Shown: positions 1 to 12,856, counted from the first letter of the stretch. The stretch is 64,000 nt of DNA from Combretum micranthum (GCA_024138025.1 JAMXBD010000715.1:124001-188000); one strand, 5' to 3'. Program-made: numbers and translations. The notes: generated by a model from the sequence alone, not told the origin.

Positions 1-3000
1 CATCATATCGATTTTTATCTTGTTCCTATAATTCTAATACAACTAGCTACAAGCACAATCAAGGTAACAAACAAGGAGAAAACTCACTCGGCCATTGGAT
101 CACCGGTCTTCTAGTAATAATAATCCGGTGGTAGGGAATCGTCGATCTCGAGATCTCCTAAAAAGGAAGAAATACTCTAATAAGTATTTCAACTCAAACT
201 AATCTAAATGATCCTATACGAAACTATCAAATTCGTAATTCTCGTCCTAAGCGGAGATTCCAACTTAAAACGGCCATAACTTGGTCATTTTAACTCGGAA
301 TCTCGCAAATTATATATCGATTTCTATCTACTTCGAAAGATCTATCTAATTCTAATATTTTTTCCAAGTTTTGAAAACTTTGAAGCTTCGAAAAGTTCGG
401 ATCAGATTAGGACACAACATTTCAATTCCAAAAAAATAATTTGTAAATGTTTGTAATGTTCCTACTAATAAATTGGCTATACATCAATATGAATGACTTC
501 CTAACAGGAATGCATGAGATGAGCTCAATGTATGCATGATCTTGATGATTTTTTTCCAAAAAGAAATTTTATAACCTTTTATTTTGCAAGACCACAATAA
601 CAACTTACTTATGAAAATCTAGTTTTCTAACTTTTATAATTTCCATTTGTTTTGGATTTGTTACTTAAGAAAATATAATTATTTTTGTCAAAATTGAGTT
701 CATTATATATATTACTTATGACATTCATTCCTACATAAAAATTTCTATTTTACACTTTGTAAATATGTTTTCCAATATGATTTACTCAAAAATCCGAATT
801 TTAGAAAATCCACCTTTTGAATGATTCATTTGGGGAAAACTTGTTTAAAGGATCAAAATTTGAAGCTTTATTATATCTATTGTCTAAGGACTTCATTTAA
901 CACATAAGACTTGCAATTTGAGCTCACATACTAAGTGATTACACATGCATCATCTCAAATTACGAATTTGACAATTTGATCACTAACTCAAAATTTTTCA
1001 TCTTAATTCCATTACTTGTTTAACACTTTACTCATGTCTAAACTTATTTTAACTTGTAAAAATTATTGTTTAATGATATCTATTACCTATATACTTCATT
1101 TTTCACATAAAACATGAGTTTTAGAGTTGATACATGGGTTCTAAAAATTAGTCTTGGTTGGGATCCGAATTTACAAAATTCATTTTTGGTTATATCTATT
1201 GATAAAATCTATCTAAGGTCATGAAAATCCATTCCTTTCATATCATATCTTATGAGCCTTTCATTTCTTAAATAAAAACTTCATTTTTGAGTTGGAAAAC
1301 ATGTTTTTAAATAGGCCTTGGCCAAAATCCGAAAATCAAATTTTTATTTGGAAAATAACTTTGAAAATCACATTAGATTCTTGTAAAAAGAAGTCTTGAT
1401 GATATTCATATATTAAGCCTTCATTTCTTAAGAAAATTTACATTTTGACACTTGGAAAGTAGTTTTTAATATTGGTCCTGCCAAAATACGAATTTCACAA
1501 TTTTGTTTGAGTTCATAACTAAGATCTATACTTAATATGAACATAAACATATAACAAATGCATGGTAATAAGCTATAAACATGGATCTAAACTTTACTTA
1601 TCAAAATCTTTCATTTATGGTATCTATACACTAAGCCCTTCATTTTAAATGAAAAATATACATTTTGAAGTTAAAAATCACTTTTCTAAATATAGTCCCA
1701 TTTTCATCCGAATTTTCAAAAATCATTTTGCTTGAAAATAAAATAGATCTTGAGTTTCCTATAACTTTCCTACCATCATCATATTATAGCAAGTTGTTCA
1801 TGAACATGAACATAAACAAAGATCTAATGCATCTATGAACTCAAAACTTTAGATCTAGTTTTCTAAACTAGTTTTACATGCATGAATCACTAAGATAGAC
1901 ATGTAAATGCTAGATCTAAACATAAATCATAAGGAATAACAAAAATAACACAAAAATAACAACTTAAATAACAAGATCTATGGCATAAATAAAAATCAAA
2001 GCCATAAAAAGTTAGATCTACAAATATATCAACTTTAAACAAGAAAATAATTGAAATACAATAAATAAAAGTAGAGAAAATGAGAGTTTCATTTTTGGCA
2101 TCATCATCCTAAGCTTTTAAGCTTATGGAAAGTCATTTGATGCATGAAACCTTCATTACACTTTACCTATATCACCTATGGAGGCTTTGAGATGAAGATT
2201 TGCTTAAAAATCTTCAAGAAATATGGTGGAGGCTCAAGAATGAATGGGGGCAGCTTGTTTTTGAAAAAAAACAAGAAGAAGAAAGAAAGAGAGAGAAAAG
2301 CTAAGAATGAAAGAGGGAAAGAGTAAATGAAAGAGAGAGAAAATGAGTGTTTAAATGAATGGAGAAAAAAAAAATAAAACAAGGCAGAAATGGGGGGGGC
2401 ATTCACGTGAAGAGGGGAGAGAGAGAGAGGAATTGTTGAAATTTGACTTGAATTAAATTGTGTAATTAATGTGTAATGTAACTTTTTAAGAAGGAGTGAA
2501 AATAATTATTATTTGTCAAAATGGAGTAAATAAGGACAATGGCAGCCATAAAGAGGGTCAAAAATCTGCCATCAATTGTGGGATAAGTGTAGAAAGATTG
2601 AAGTGAAAATGAAGTGATATGTGTAAGGTGTACTTGAAGGTATGGGTTGTAAAGTACTTTATTAATAAAATAAAATAAAATTAAAAATTTATTCCAAATA
2701 ATTGTAGCAGATTTTTCATAATTAAAATTAAATAATTATTTGAATTATTTTAGTATTTAACAAATATGTTACCGGTATGATCAAAATACGCGAATATGGG
2801 CTATAAATAATATTTTTATAACCCGAAAAATTCTAAAAAATTATTTTATGAAAATAAAAATATTTTTAAATATTTTAAATTAATTTATTTTATTTTTAGT
2901 ATCGGGTCTTAAACAGAATCTGATCCCGTAAAGACCCGAAACGAACTAATTTTGAAAAACAAAATTTTCTATAACATATAAAATATTTATCTAAAATATA

Positions 3001-3823
3001 AGGCTTTATAAGAATAATAAAATTTTGTAATGAAATAAAAATGAATAGTGCAAAAGACTAATCAATTACCGGTAATAATGGAAATACGATAAAAAGGTTA
3101 TAACTGTAACTTTTATAACCCGAAAAATATAACTGATATATTTAGAAATATTATGAAATTACGAGTCTAACGGTACTATTGGTATATTTTTGATATCTCG
3201 AGCCCGGGACACGCTTTTCGAAGTCTGTATCCGAACGGGTTCGAAATAGGTCAAAAATTTACCAATCTGATATTTTTAAACAAACTCATATTACTATGAG
3301 CTATTCTACATATTTAACTACATCTCGGCCTCTAGGGTTAGGGGCGCTAGATTGCCACTTACACTATTGTATTCCGGTTAGGGTTTCCGGGTGATTTTTC
3401 GGTTTAGGCCTTTGCCAATTTGGAAACTGATATTTATGTTTATACAACATATTTAATTGAGAAATTTATTTTAAATTTTATTTTTGTAAGTATTTAATAT
3501 CTCTTAATGTTCGGAATTCTGAATTGAGTTTTATTTCCGAAGTCAATCATTATTTACTTTTTAATAGTTTGTTTTTGGGCTTTATATTACCCGATTTTAT
3601 AAATCGGAGTCACGTATGGAATTTGTCGTACGTAGTGGTTTAATTGTAGTATGTTGAGTTCTTACTTTGTTTTTGAGAATTCTTATTTTCCTCAAGATTC
3701 GGAAATTTTTCAATTCGTTCGTGATTTAGACTAGTTGAAATTCGGTTTTAATTTGGAGTGATTTTTAGGGTTTATTTTGAAGTTCATCTTAAAATTATTT
3801 TTTGAAATTTTCCGAGGCTTACA
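1..3823 (-). repeat. Partial large LTR, family A (left end outside window)
   Basis: Non-coding. Its right end on the + strand is CCGAGGCTTACA, so on the minus strand it begins TGTAAGCCTCGG, like the complete family A LTR ending at 33802 (TGTAAGCCCCTAG). The two share a diverged run of features in the same order: a GGGTTTCCGG-type U3, a stretch rich in 'cgaaaaatt' around 3120-3260, a purine-rich leader (2200-2460) and a GTGAGT splice-donor-like motif (ACTCAC at 82-87, matching 31375-31380). By comparison roughly 1 kb of the LTR lies left of position 1. The TATA position of the related copy is not recognisable here. The small ORFs at 2144-2406 are low-complexity leader sequence, not genes. Family assignment is by eye. 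Confidence 0.65.
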
Positions 3824-4070
3824 ATATATCTTGCTATAAGACCATGTGGTGGGTTGCTATGAAATTGTGGATATAACACTAGTTGAGACTATATATCCCT
3901 AAAAAGATAGGAATACATTGAAAATTCTACTTTGACTTAATTCCATCTTTTCTTACTTCACATTATACCTGATGTCTCTATCACTTCAACCTATATCATG
4001 TTTTACAAAATTTATACATGAAAGAAATGGATATGTAAAGTCATAAAATCACTTATCATATAGAGCAATA

Positions 4071-4363
4071 ACATATTATATTGTAAGCAAATGCATGTTA
4101 TCTTCAATGTAAACCTTCAGTTTTATATAAATTCTAATTTTCTATGGGTTCATGGATAATATCCAAAAACTTTTAATGGTTTATAAAAATTTTAGGTGCT
4201 ATGCCTCAAACTAGTTACATTAATGCTAAGCACATATTATATTGTAAGCAAATGCATGTTATATTCAATGTAAACCTTTAGTTTTATATAAATCTTAATT
4301 TTAGACCCGCCCATGGATCATATTTAAATACTTTTAATGGTTTATAAAAATTTTAGTTGCTAT
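4071..4363. repeat. Tandem duplication, about 161-bp period
   Basis: Unit 1 (4071-4231) and unit 2 (4232-4363) both start with an ACATATTATATTGTAAGCAA-type sequence and both contain 'acttttaatggtttataaaa' about 100 bp in. A diverged third piece of the start of the unit (AAGCTAATGCTTGTTATATT) lies at about 10253 on the far side of the solo LTR. The rest of 3824-4459 shows nothing recognisable. Confidence 0.7.
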
Positions 4364-5663
4364 CCTAGAATCTAACAACATTTATGAAATAAGTTTGAAT
4401 TGATTTAATCTGTTTATTAATCATATAAAATTTCAATTACGTAAGTCCATTTATAATCATGTAATGCCATAAACTTAGGGTTATTTATAGTGTGCCACTT
4501 GTTCACAATTAAATGCACATACACTAAGGCTTAGAATTTGGTATAAACCTCAATAATTAATTTATAACTTTACACCAAACTTATATGAATACTTTACATA
4601 TAAATATGCTAGACATAACACTTTCCTTAGCTTAGGAGTAACAACAACACTATACATATTTAATACTTACTTCATTACTCATAGAGTCCATTAAACATGC
4701 CAACAACTAATATTAAGATATATGCCCATAGTTGGAATACACTAAATAGGTAGTATTATGTAGAACATAAAATCACTAGTATTCTCTATCTCTAGTACAC
4801 CATCCAAAACACTATACATTAGTAGAATAGTCCTCACAGTTATTGTCCTCCCCATAGTCAAAACTGATATCATAGCCTCATAAGTCAAGGTCCACAAGAG
4901 CATTACATATACCTAAAAAGAGAAGGGGTAAGCTAAGGCCCAATACGATACCAACAATCACATGGGCATGATCAAATAGTCATAAACTCATATGCAAATA
5001 CATATTATATATGCAATACACAATCATTTAATTAATTAGTATGATTTAGTCCAACGTTCGTTAAAGGGATAACTCAATACCCTAATACACATATAGGTAT
5101 TATATATATACACATATATATTAGATATTGGGTGCCCCCAATAACCACGACATCGGAACCACCTAGATCTACTGGCACCATTTCCATGTGCAACTTTACT
5201 CTAGAAAACACCACATAAGGATTATCTGGTTGTCGTGATAATGGTGTAGATACTTCCCACCTAATACCAGCAGTTACGTACAAGTAACAATCAACTATTA
5301 CAAGCAGATAGTCAATTAATCAATTTAAGATTCTATCCTAAGCAATCATAAGAAGCTAGTAGAGTATACACATACTTGAAATATGGACTCTTCCAGAACT
5401 TAAATCTTTAGAACTTTCTAAACCTGAATTATAACATATAGATGATTTGCATTTCCAAACTTACATATAGTTCATATTTCTTATAGTTTCACTCTTACCC
5501 TACCATTGGTGTAAAAGAAAAGTAAAAATTTAATCTAAAATGAGAAATTGATAATTCTTTAATAATATATAAGTTTTAGGGCTTTAGAGTAATATTGAAC
5601 CCTTAAGAAAAGAGTTAAACAAGTTTCAAGTGTTTTAAAAAGAAAAAAAAAATGAGTTTGAAA

Positions 5664-5858
5664 AGTTGTATCGAACAAGAGTTTAAGCATGACTTGTGTT
5701 TGAGGTTGTGCTTGAAATAAAAGCTTAACACCATGCGACACGAGTTCGAACAAGACTCGTGCTTGAGGTCGTGTTCAAAATACAAACTTAACAATTAACA
5801 CATCATAACACAAGTTTGAACACTCCTTGTGTTCAACTCATGTTCATCCAAACAAAGA
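5664..5858 (-). repeat. Imperfect ~70-bp tandem array inside the family B LTR
   Basis: About 2.7 units built around 'gttcgaacaagactcgtg', followed by a near-inverted 'cttgaggtcgtgttc' and an A-rich spacer ending 'aacttaaca'. It sits in the transcribed-leader part of the LTR, as the other arrays in the window do, but with its own motif. Confidence 0.6.
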
Positions 5859-5935
5859 CTCTTCCAACATTATGAAAAAAAATAATCCTATTTTCATTTT
5901 TAAACATCAAATACACCATAGTTTATCACTTATTA

Positions 5936-6202
5936 TGAAATATTTGCTTCGGTATTCACATGTGCAAAATTGAACAAGAAGATCCATTATAGCGCTAGCA
6001 AAGAAAGTGAAGATAAAGAGTAGAGGAAAGAAATGAGCTTCATTGTCTGTTATGATAGTTATAGGATGTATTTATACCAGCTTATACTAAATATCTATAT
6101 ACGTGCCACTATATTCTATCTAATTAAGCTAATATACTAGACTAGCTGATAAGCTAATATACAAAAAAAAAAAAATATATATATATATATATAAATAGTT
6201 TC
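5936..6202 (-). repeat. 3' LTR of the copia element
   Basis: Matches 9179-9373 in direct orientation over AGAAAGTGAAGATAAAGA and 'gaaatgagcttcatt' to 'agctaatatac'. An (A)n(AT)n tract at 6162-6192 has expanded inside it. The left 50 bp (..CACATGTGCAAAATTGAAC..) are in the uninverted state compared with the 5' LTR. Confidence 0.8.
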
Positions 6203-6289
6203 TTGTAAGCCTAACTTTGCACAAACATCTTGTAAACAAGTAGCATCCAAGAACTTCATAAAACAACGACAAGTTGATCCATAAAGGAA

Positions 6290-8868
6290 ACAAAGAAGGT
6301 TAAAGAAAACTTGACCCAATACAATCTCGGACAAAAGGCACATGAATATTAATATGCTTTGTTCGACGATGTAAACATGGATTTTGAACGATCAACAAGG
6401 TAGATTTATTGTCACAAAAAAGACTAATAATGCAACAAATATAAAGCTTCAAATCCCTCATAATGTAAGACAACTACAATAACTCCTTTGTTGCTAATGT
6501 TAAAGCCTAATACTCAGTTTCATTAGTGGAAGTAGAAATAGTAGGTTGTTTCTTGGATTTCCACGAAACCAAAGCATGACCTAAGAAAATGCAAAAGCCA
6601 AAAATAGATTTGCACCCAACATGATCAGAACCCCAATTTGATTTGAAAAGAGCACGAAGTTCTAAGGGATTGCTCAAAGGATAAAATAGACCATAACTAG
6701 CTATTCCTCTCAGACACTTCAGAAGATGAAACAAGGCCTAGAAATGAGTAGTACGAAGTGCGCTTAAGAGCTGATTGGGCTTATGGACACCATAAGCAAT
6801 GTTTGGTCTAATCATGGTGACATAGAATAGCCTCTCAACAAGACGTTAACAAAAGGATAGATTTGCAAGAAGATCACCGGACTGTCATAATAAAACAAAC
6901 CACTAAGGTAAAGGAAATGGAACAAGCTTAGAACCTAATAAGCTAGCATTAGTCAAAACATCCATGATGAACTTCCTTTGATTAACTAATAGACCTGTTT
7001 TATCACTACAAATCTCCGAACCAAGGAAAAAAAGCCAGCCGCAAATCCTTGATTGTAGAAGCTTCATCAAGTTAATGCTTAGCATGAGTAATGAAAGCAT
7101 GATCAGAACCTATCAGAGCATATCATCTACATAAAGAAGGATGAAAATAGCACCCTACAACTATGATGTACAAACAACAAGAGATCATGGATAGACTGAT
7201 GAAAACTAAGAGAAAAGAGAAATTTAGATATATGTATATTCCATTGCCTAGATGCTTGCTTAAGTCCATATAAAAACTTGTGTAAATGGCAAACTTGATT
7301 AGGCATGGCTTTAGCATATCCTTAGGGAGACAACATGTAAATCTCTTCATTTGAATGTCCATGTAAAAAGACATTATTGACGTCAATTTGATATAAAGGC
7401 CATCTAAAAGAAGCAGTCATAGCAAAAAAGGACACACATAGTTCGTAATTTTGCCATAGGTAAAATAGTATCATGGAAGTCCTCACCTTCAATTTGAGTA
7501 AAGCCTTTAGCAACCAACCTAGCCTTCTATCTTTCCATAGTCCTATTAGGTCTATACTTAATATTATAGACCCATTATAACCAATAGCTTTCTTATCTGG
7601 AGGTAAATTTGTCAATTCCAAGGTTTCATATCATTATAATGCTTCCAACTCCTTTTGCATAGCAACTAACCACCCTTGATAATGTGATGCTTCTAAACAA
7701 TTACAAGGCTCTTTATATTCAAAACTTTAGCTAAGGAAGCTATAAATTCAACATAATAGGAACCAAAGGTAGAGGGATCAAACAAAGGGTATAAGTTGGT
7801 AGAATGTAAAGAATGACACTGACCAAGTTGTGTAGCAACACAGGTGGTTAAATAAGCGATATGTGCAAAATCTTCAAGCCAATGTGATGAACGTTTTCCT
7901 TTAGTACATCTTCTTGAAGGAATAGGTTATTGATTTGAAGAACAAGAATTTGGAAGGGAATAATGACCTAAGGAGGTTTCATTAGTTGACTAAGAACCAT
8001 TAACAAGAACAAGAGAAGTATTTGACATGAAAGCGAACCTAGAAGGAAAAACCGAATCAAGAGACTAGAGTAGGATACTCAAAAGATACCGAAGGATCAA
8101 AAATAGGAGAAATAATAGAAGAAGTGTTTGTATTAGTAGAAGTATTATAATGAAAAGGAAATAAATCCTCATAAAAGATAACATCTCGAGACTCAACAAT
8201 TTTCTTGCATATCACATCATAAACATGATATCATTTTTTACAATTAGCATAACCTAGAAAAATAAATTTAGCTCCCCTTGATTCAAACTTGTCTTTAAGA
8301 ACATGTTGTATACCCACATAACACAAGCAACCCATCACTATCAAATGATCATAAGAAGAAGCCTTTCTAAACAACGTTTTATATGATGTTTTCTACTCCA
8401 AATTGTTCGTTGGCATCCTATTAATCAAGTAAGTGGTTGTGAACACACACTCACTCCAAAACTCCTAAGGTAAATTAGCTTGAATTCATAGAGCTTGTGA
8501 AATTTCCAATAAATGTTGATATTTCCTCTCAACATGCCCATTTTATTGTGGCATATAAACCATATAACATTGATGAACAATGCTAAAACTACAAAACATA
8601 AATTGACATTCTTTTGACAAAAATTCAAAACCATTATCAGTTCTCACATACTTTAGATAGCATCCAAAATAATTGTTAGTATATGCAATAAACATTCGTA
8701 TCATATGGCAAATTTGATTCTTGTAAACAAATAAGAAAGTGCATGTTGATCTTGAAATATTATCAACAAAATAGTTAAGAAATACTTCATCCTGGTAATA
8801 AATTCCATTCCATAAGGTCCCCAAACATCTATGTGAAGTAACTCAAAAACTGATGTTACCCAATCAAG
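6290..8868 (-). pseudogene. Copia pol remnant: integrase, reverse transcriptase, RNase H
   Basis: Read on the minus strand. Integrase lies at about 8850-8400: ELLHIDVWGP (first catalytic Asp), VRTDNGFEF (second Asp) and HVERKYQHL (catalytic Glu) are all still visible. Then comes a long degenerate linker. RT starts near 7621 with LTNLPPDKKAIG and FRWPLYQIDVNNVFLHGH, and its active site LLYVDDML is at about 7110-7130. RNase H runs from about 6750 (GFCIFLGHALVSWKSKKQP) to 6290 (RTKHINIHVPFVRD). These motifs are diagnostic of plant Ty1/copia. The reading frame is broken by numerous stops and frameshifts, so no polyprotein can be made. The order integrase before RT excludes gypsy. Confidence 0.9.
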
Positions 8869-9110
8869 TTACCCAATCAATTGAAAACAAATCTCTATTG
8901 AATGATTGTCTTTTTGAAATGTTGACACACAACTTTGAGCTTACTTCGCCGCTTCTCTATTCTAACAACTTGGCCTTTAATAGCAAAAGCAGACATATTC
9001 GAATCAGCATTGATGATGGAAGTAACTTAACGTTGTTTTTCTATTTGTTGTATAAGATAGAAACCTTATTAACCAAAGGCATAAGATCCATGGACAATAT
9101 ATGGCTCTGA
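8869..9110 (-). pseudogene. Copia gag remnant (zinc-knuckle region)
   Basis: The minus strand reads ..SAFAIKGQVV..KLKVVCQHFKKTIIQ.., resembling the segment before and within the copia gag CCHC knuckle (K-L-x-C-x-H-C-x-x-x-G-H). The second Cys and the His are lost and a stop follows. It joins directly to the integrase start ELLHIDVWGP near 8850, so gag's end, the protease and the pre-integrase domain have been deleted. The 85-codon + strand ORF here is antisense to this remnant. Confidence 0.5.
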
Positions 9111-9116
9111 ACTTCG

Positions 9117-9373
9117 ATGGATCTTCTTGTTCAATTTTGCACATGTGATTACTAAAGTAGAGATTTCATATGGTATCAAAATGCTAGTAGAGAAAGTGAA
9201 GATAAAGAATAGAGGAGAGAAATGAGCTTCATTCTATTATGACAGTAACACGATGTATTTGTACTAGCTTGTACTAAAACTCTATATACATACCACATGT
9301 ACTCTATTTAACTAAGCTAATATACCAGACTAGCTAATATAAGCTGATATACAAAACAATATAAATAATTTCA
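9117..9373 (-). repeat. 5' LTR of the copia element with an inverted end
   Basis: Right of 9178 it is collinear with the 3' LTR. The 62 bp at 9117-9178 are inverted relative to the 3' LTR: ATGGATCTTCTTGTTCAATT is on the + strand here but on the minus strand at 5957-5986. The inverted block ends in ATTTCATATGGTATCA, that is the LTR end plus the first half of a tRNA-Met primer site; the other half (TCAGAGCC on the minus strand) is left outside at 9103-9110. Confidence 0.7.
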
Positions 9374-9910
9374 CACTTACAAATCGTCAAAAACACAACC
9401 TAACTCAATTCCAACATGAACATTACATCCACATAAAATTCTACATTCAAACTTCGTGAAATAAGAAAGCCAAAAATGTCCAACTTACATAGTGATTTAT
9501 TTTTTTTATCACATTGATCTTAATATTTCATCATAATCCTATAAATTTTTTAAGTATTACCTATTTCTCAATAAGAAATCTTGGAACCTATAGCTCCAAT
9601 CCCATTTAACAAGTAAAATATTGAGAAAAATGTCAAATACTCCACTTTAGATCATGTTTGCAATTAAGAATGGTCAAACTTCGGGAAGAAAGTGTCTTAC
9701 TTTTAAGATTTTGCTATGTTTGAGGTTCTAGAAGAGAAGGTTCAATGGGTGCTGGTGTGGAAACTGTCAAGATGAAAAGAAAGAACAATGGGTTGTTTTA
9801 AAAGCACAATTATAAGAGTTTAGGAGTAAGATGACTTCTTTGCCTTCGATTTTATTTATTTATTTAATATTTTATTTATTATTTTTATTCCCTTTTTCTA
9901 AGTTATTTCA

Positions 9911-12299
9911 AATCGCTTTTGTCATATCTTTTGCCAAGTGTCGACTTTCCAATCCTAGTTAAAATCTTACCTAGCTATCAGAGATATCAAGGCTTTAGCC
10001 CAAAAAAGTCATGAACTCTAATATAACTCTTTTTTGTGTGTTTTCCTTTTCCTTCGCACCATGTCAAATAACGGAATCAATTTAACCGATAATGTGTTTT
10101 TAGCAATATTCAAAAGGAAAAAAAAAAAAAGACCTGTAATGTTGTGTTTTAATCTGACCATACACCAAACAAATGGATAACTAAAGTTAGAGCATCACTT
10201 ACGCTTATATAACTAGAGGAGAGTGCAGTAAACCACGTATTATCCTCTAAGCTAATGCTTGTTATATTCAATGTGAACCTATTTTGAAAGAACCCTAGAT
10301 TCTGTATATATTCTAAACATTTTAACAGTTAATCGCGGTCATGAGATCCACAAAATGTCTTAGAATTCTTGCTAAGACTTAAATCCCCTCACTATCACTT
10401 AGACATATCACCCACTGGCTCCATATGTTGGAAATCTCTCGCAAATTAAATGCGACTAGAAGCTAAATGTTTACCTTTATCAGTAATATACGATTGATTT
10501 ATATAAAGAGTGGACACACCTAATGATAATGATTTTGATAAATATACTCAACAAATCCCGGAAAACCTTCATATGTAAAATAGATATGGTATAATATAAT
10601 AAACAATATACTTTGTTTTGATTAGGGAAAATAAGAGAGAGAGAGAGAGAGAGAGAATCATTTCAAAGTTTGAGAAGGGAAAAAACTAGGAACGTAAACA
10701 TGATGGGAAAAGATTGATGAGACATTGACCCATTGGAGGTACTATGATCCAAAATGATGCAGTTGCTGTGAAAAGTGAAACATTATGGCTTTAAAATATA
10801 TAATCCTGTACAAAAAGCCATGATGCCTACCCACCATGGGAAAAAGGTTCTATGTTTTTTTCCTTTCTGCTATGAGTAATTTTGGCTAGTTTAGATGCAT
10901 CTTGAGGACGGTGTGTGAATATGTAGCCGAAACGTGCTTTAGGGTTTTGCCCAAAAATAGTTCACGAATATATCTTGACTTTTGCTGTATCATAGTAATC
11001 TCAAGATATTATTAAAATAAACGTCACTTTTTATAAAAAAAGGGCGATTATGATCGGAGAGAAATATAGCAGTGAAAATCACCGTAATTATAAAGTGCCA
11101 AAAGTAAATAACAATAACCAAAGCTTTCACAGCTCCCATGATCTAATGCCATAAATACTAATAAAAAATGGATTATGCTCGATTTTTTCTTTTTCAATAG
11201 TTTAAGATAATATTTAATTGTAAGAGCTAGATAGACAAGATAGTATAAGAGATACTAAATAATAAGATTCTTTTGTACAATATTAAGAATGCACGGTTGG
11301 ATAAGATTCTTGTTGGAAGATTTTATTTTTTTCTTATTTCATTATTTTTGTAACATAAAATATTAGGGACAAAAACTTTTTTTTTGTTTAGTAATATGAA
11401 GAGAGTTTTATCAAATTCTAAATATATTTCTGTAAGTCAAATATAGTATAATGAGTTTTTTCCAGTTTAGAAAAATTTGCATAACCAAATGATACCCATT
11501 AGTAATTGACAGAAAAATAAAAGGAAAAAGAAAAAGAAAAAAGCCAAACCTAAATGTTGAGATTATTATAATAATAAAATTTAGGCATTAAATATACAGT
11601 CATTTCACATCAAATAATACTAAAACAACTTTGGAAGAAAAGATTTTATTAAACAACAAAGCCCTTAACTTTTTTTCAACGAGTCAATTATGTGGTATTG
11701 GCGAAGCGCATATTAGGGTTTTAGTGCCATATCTTCCCATTATTTTTTTGTTATTTAAAATTGCTATTATGTCGTAGGTTGTGAGATTTGGTTGGAATAC
11801 GTTTCCATCAAATTTTTCAATGGAGTTTATGTATGGATGGGGTTAAAACTTAGAAGCACTCACTTTGGCAAATTTATAATGGATTAATGTAAATCATCAA
11901 GGTGGAACGAGACCAAATGATTGTTAAGCACTTATAACAGATGACGTCCATCGCTCAGTAGTTGGGATTGTGAATTTACTGAAGCAGATATTACACCATT
12001 AAGTAGTAAATAGATTCATTGGTGGCACTGAAATCATTTGTGAAAAAAAAAAAAGAAAGAAATACTCAAGAAGCTCAATAATTCATGATTGTGTGTGCCT
12101 CTTTCGATATATGAAAAAGAGCTACTAGTATTAAAAGTATTGGAACTACTAAACTCAAGTTTTTTTTTTTAATATATATAATACACAACAAAACAATTAT
12201 ATTAAACTGTAAAAAATTTTTTTTTTAATCATCGATTAATATTAGGATAAATTACAAGTATTTATATATATATATATATTTCATGTGCACATATGTTGT
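9911..12299. other. Intergenic, no gene seen
   Basis: AT-rich DNA without convincing coding potential. It holds a (GA)n microsatellite at 10634-10656 and a diverged piece of the 4071-4363 repeat near 10250. Nothing else was recognised. Confidence 0.6.
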
Positions 12300-12690
12300 G
12301 TATGGCAAGGGTGAAAGCTGTGGAAATGGAAGGAAATCGACAAAAAATTTCATGTTTAGGTACCTAAAATATAACCGAAAAAGAAGAGAACTAGGGAGAA
12401 GTCGGTGGGAATCTCATTCCTATTAATTTTTGTCCTCTTTTGGGGAGAAAGCAAGGGAAATGGGAAGAAATTATACAAAATTATAGAGATACCCCTAAAA
12501 ACAAAGAAAAATATATAAAGTATAAGATATTTTAGTCTATTTACAACAATATTTCATTTGATTTCCTTCTATTTCCATCATAACATTCCAAACAAGAAAT
12601 AAAACCTTTCTCTTCTTTCATTTCTTTTCCTTTTTATCTTTTCTACTCATTTTTCCTCGTTTCTGCTTCACATGTAATTGCCAAACACCA
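12300..12690. mobile_element. Possible MITE with purine/pyrimidine-rich arms
   Basis: The left part is purine-rich (GGAAATGGAAGGAAATCGA, GGAGAAAGCAAGGGAAATGG). The right part is its pyrimidine-rich counterpart (TTCCTTCTATTTCCATCA, TTTCATTTCTTTTCC), ending near TTGCCAAACACCATG. This inverted composition and the 'CCAAACA' end are common in plant MITEs. Exact ends and target duplication were not found. Confidence 0.35.
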
Positions 12691-12856
12691 TGATAGATTT
12701 CTTACCTTTTGAAACTAAATATTTATATTACCAAAATCACTAAAACAAGTAGCCTTTAAACTCTTTCAAGACCATTTTGCTTTTGGTCTTATTTTGTACG
12801 TTATATAACTTTAAAATTTACAAACAAACAAATAAAAAAATAAATAAAACAAGGTA

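Larger units (their letters stand above)
5936..9373 (-). mobile_element. Decayed Ty1/copia retrotransposon inserted in the family B LTR
   Basis: Two direct LTR copies (5936-6202 and 9117-9373) flank minus-strand gag-pol remnants in copia order: gag, integrase, RT, RNase H. The outer ends read TGAAAT..ATTTCA, a TG..CA terminus with short inverted repeats. CACTT lies directly right of the element (9374-9378) and also at 5927-5931, four bases left of the TGAAAT start, so a 5-bp target duplication with a small offset is likely. The protein is broken by many stops and frameshifts and most of gag, the protease and the pre-integrase region are missing, so the element is dead. It is younger than the LTR that hosts it. 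Confidence 0.85.
4460..9910 (-). repeat. Solo LTR, family B, split by a copia insertion
   Basis: The left end TGTAATGCCATAAACTTAGG matches the left end of the LTR at 17577 (TGTAAAGCCTTAAAATTAAG). The right end ..TTATTTCA at 9910 matches ..AATATTTCA at 19811. The flanking 5 bp are AATCA (4455-4459) and AATCG (9911-9915), a 4/5 target duplication. The total is 5451 bp; without the copia insert about 2.0 kb remains, close to the 2235 bp of the other copy. Shared internal landmarks include 'tgtcctccccat' (near 4843 and 17959) and 'cctaaaaagagaa'/'cctaaaaaagagaa' (near 4911 and 18030). No coding sequence of its own. Orientation is taken from the 17577-19811 copy, which abuts a minus-strand pol. 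Confidence 0.65.

Noticed and set aside
2144..2406. Overlapping ORFs rich in Lys/Glu (+) and Phe/Leu/Ser (-)
   Set aside because: Products of a purine-rich leader in the family A LTR.
8853..9110. 85-codon + strand ORF
   Set aside because: Antisense to the copia gag remnant, whose minus-strand translation is the one resembling a known protein.
5957..9149. 31-bp inverted repeat at 5956-5986 and 9118-9149 read as transposon terminal inverted repeats
   Set aside because: Better explained by a small inversion of the copia 5' LTR end, because the surrounding LTR sequence is in direct orientation.
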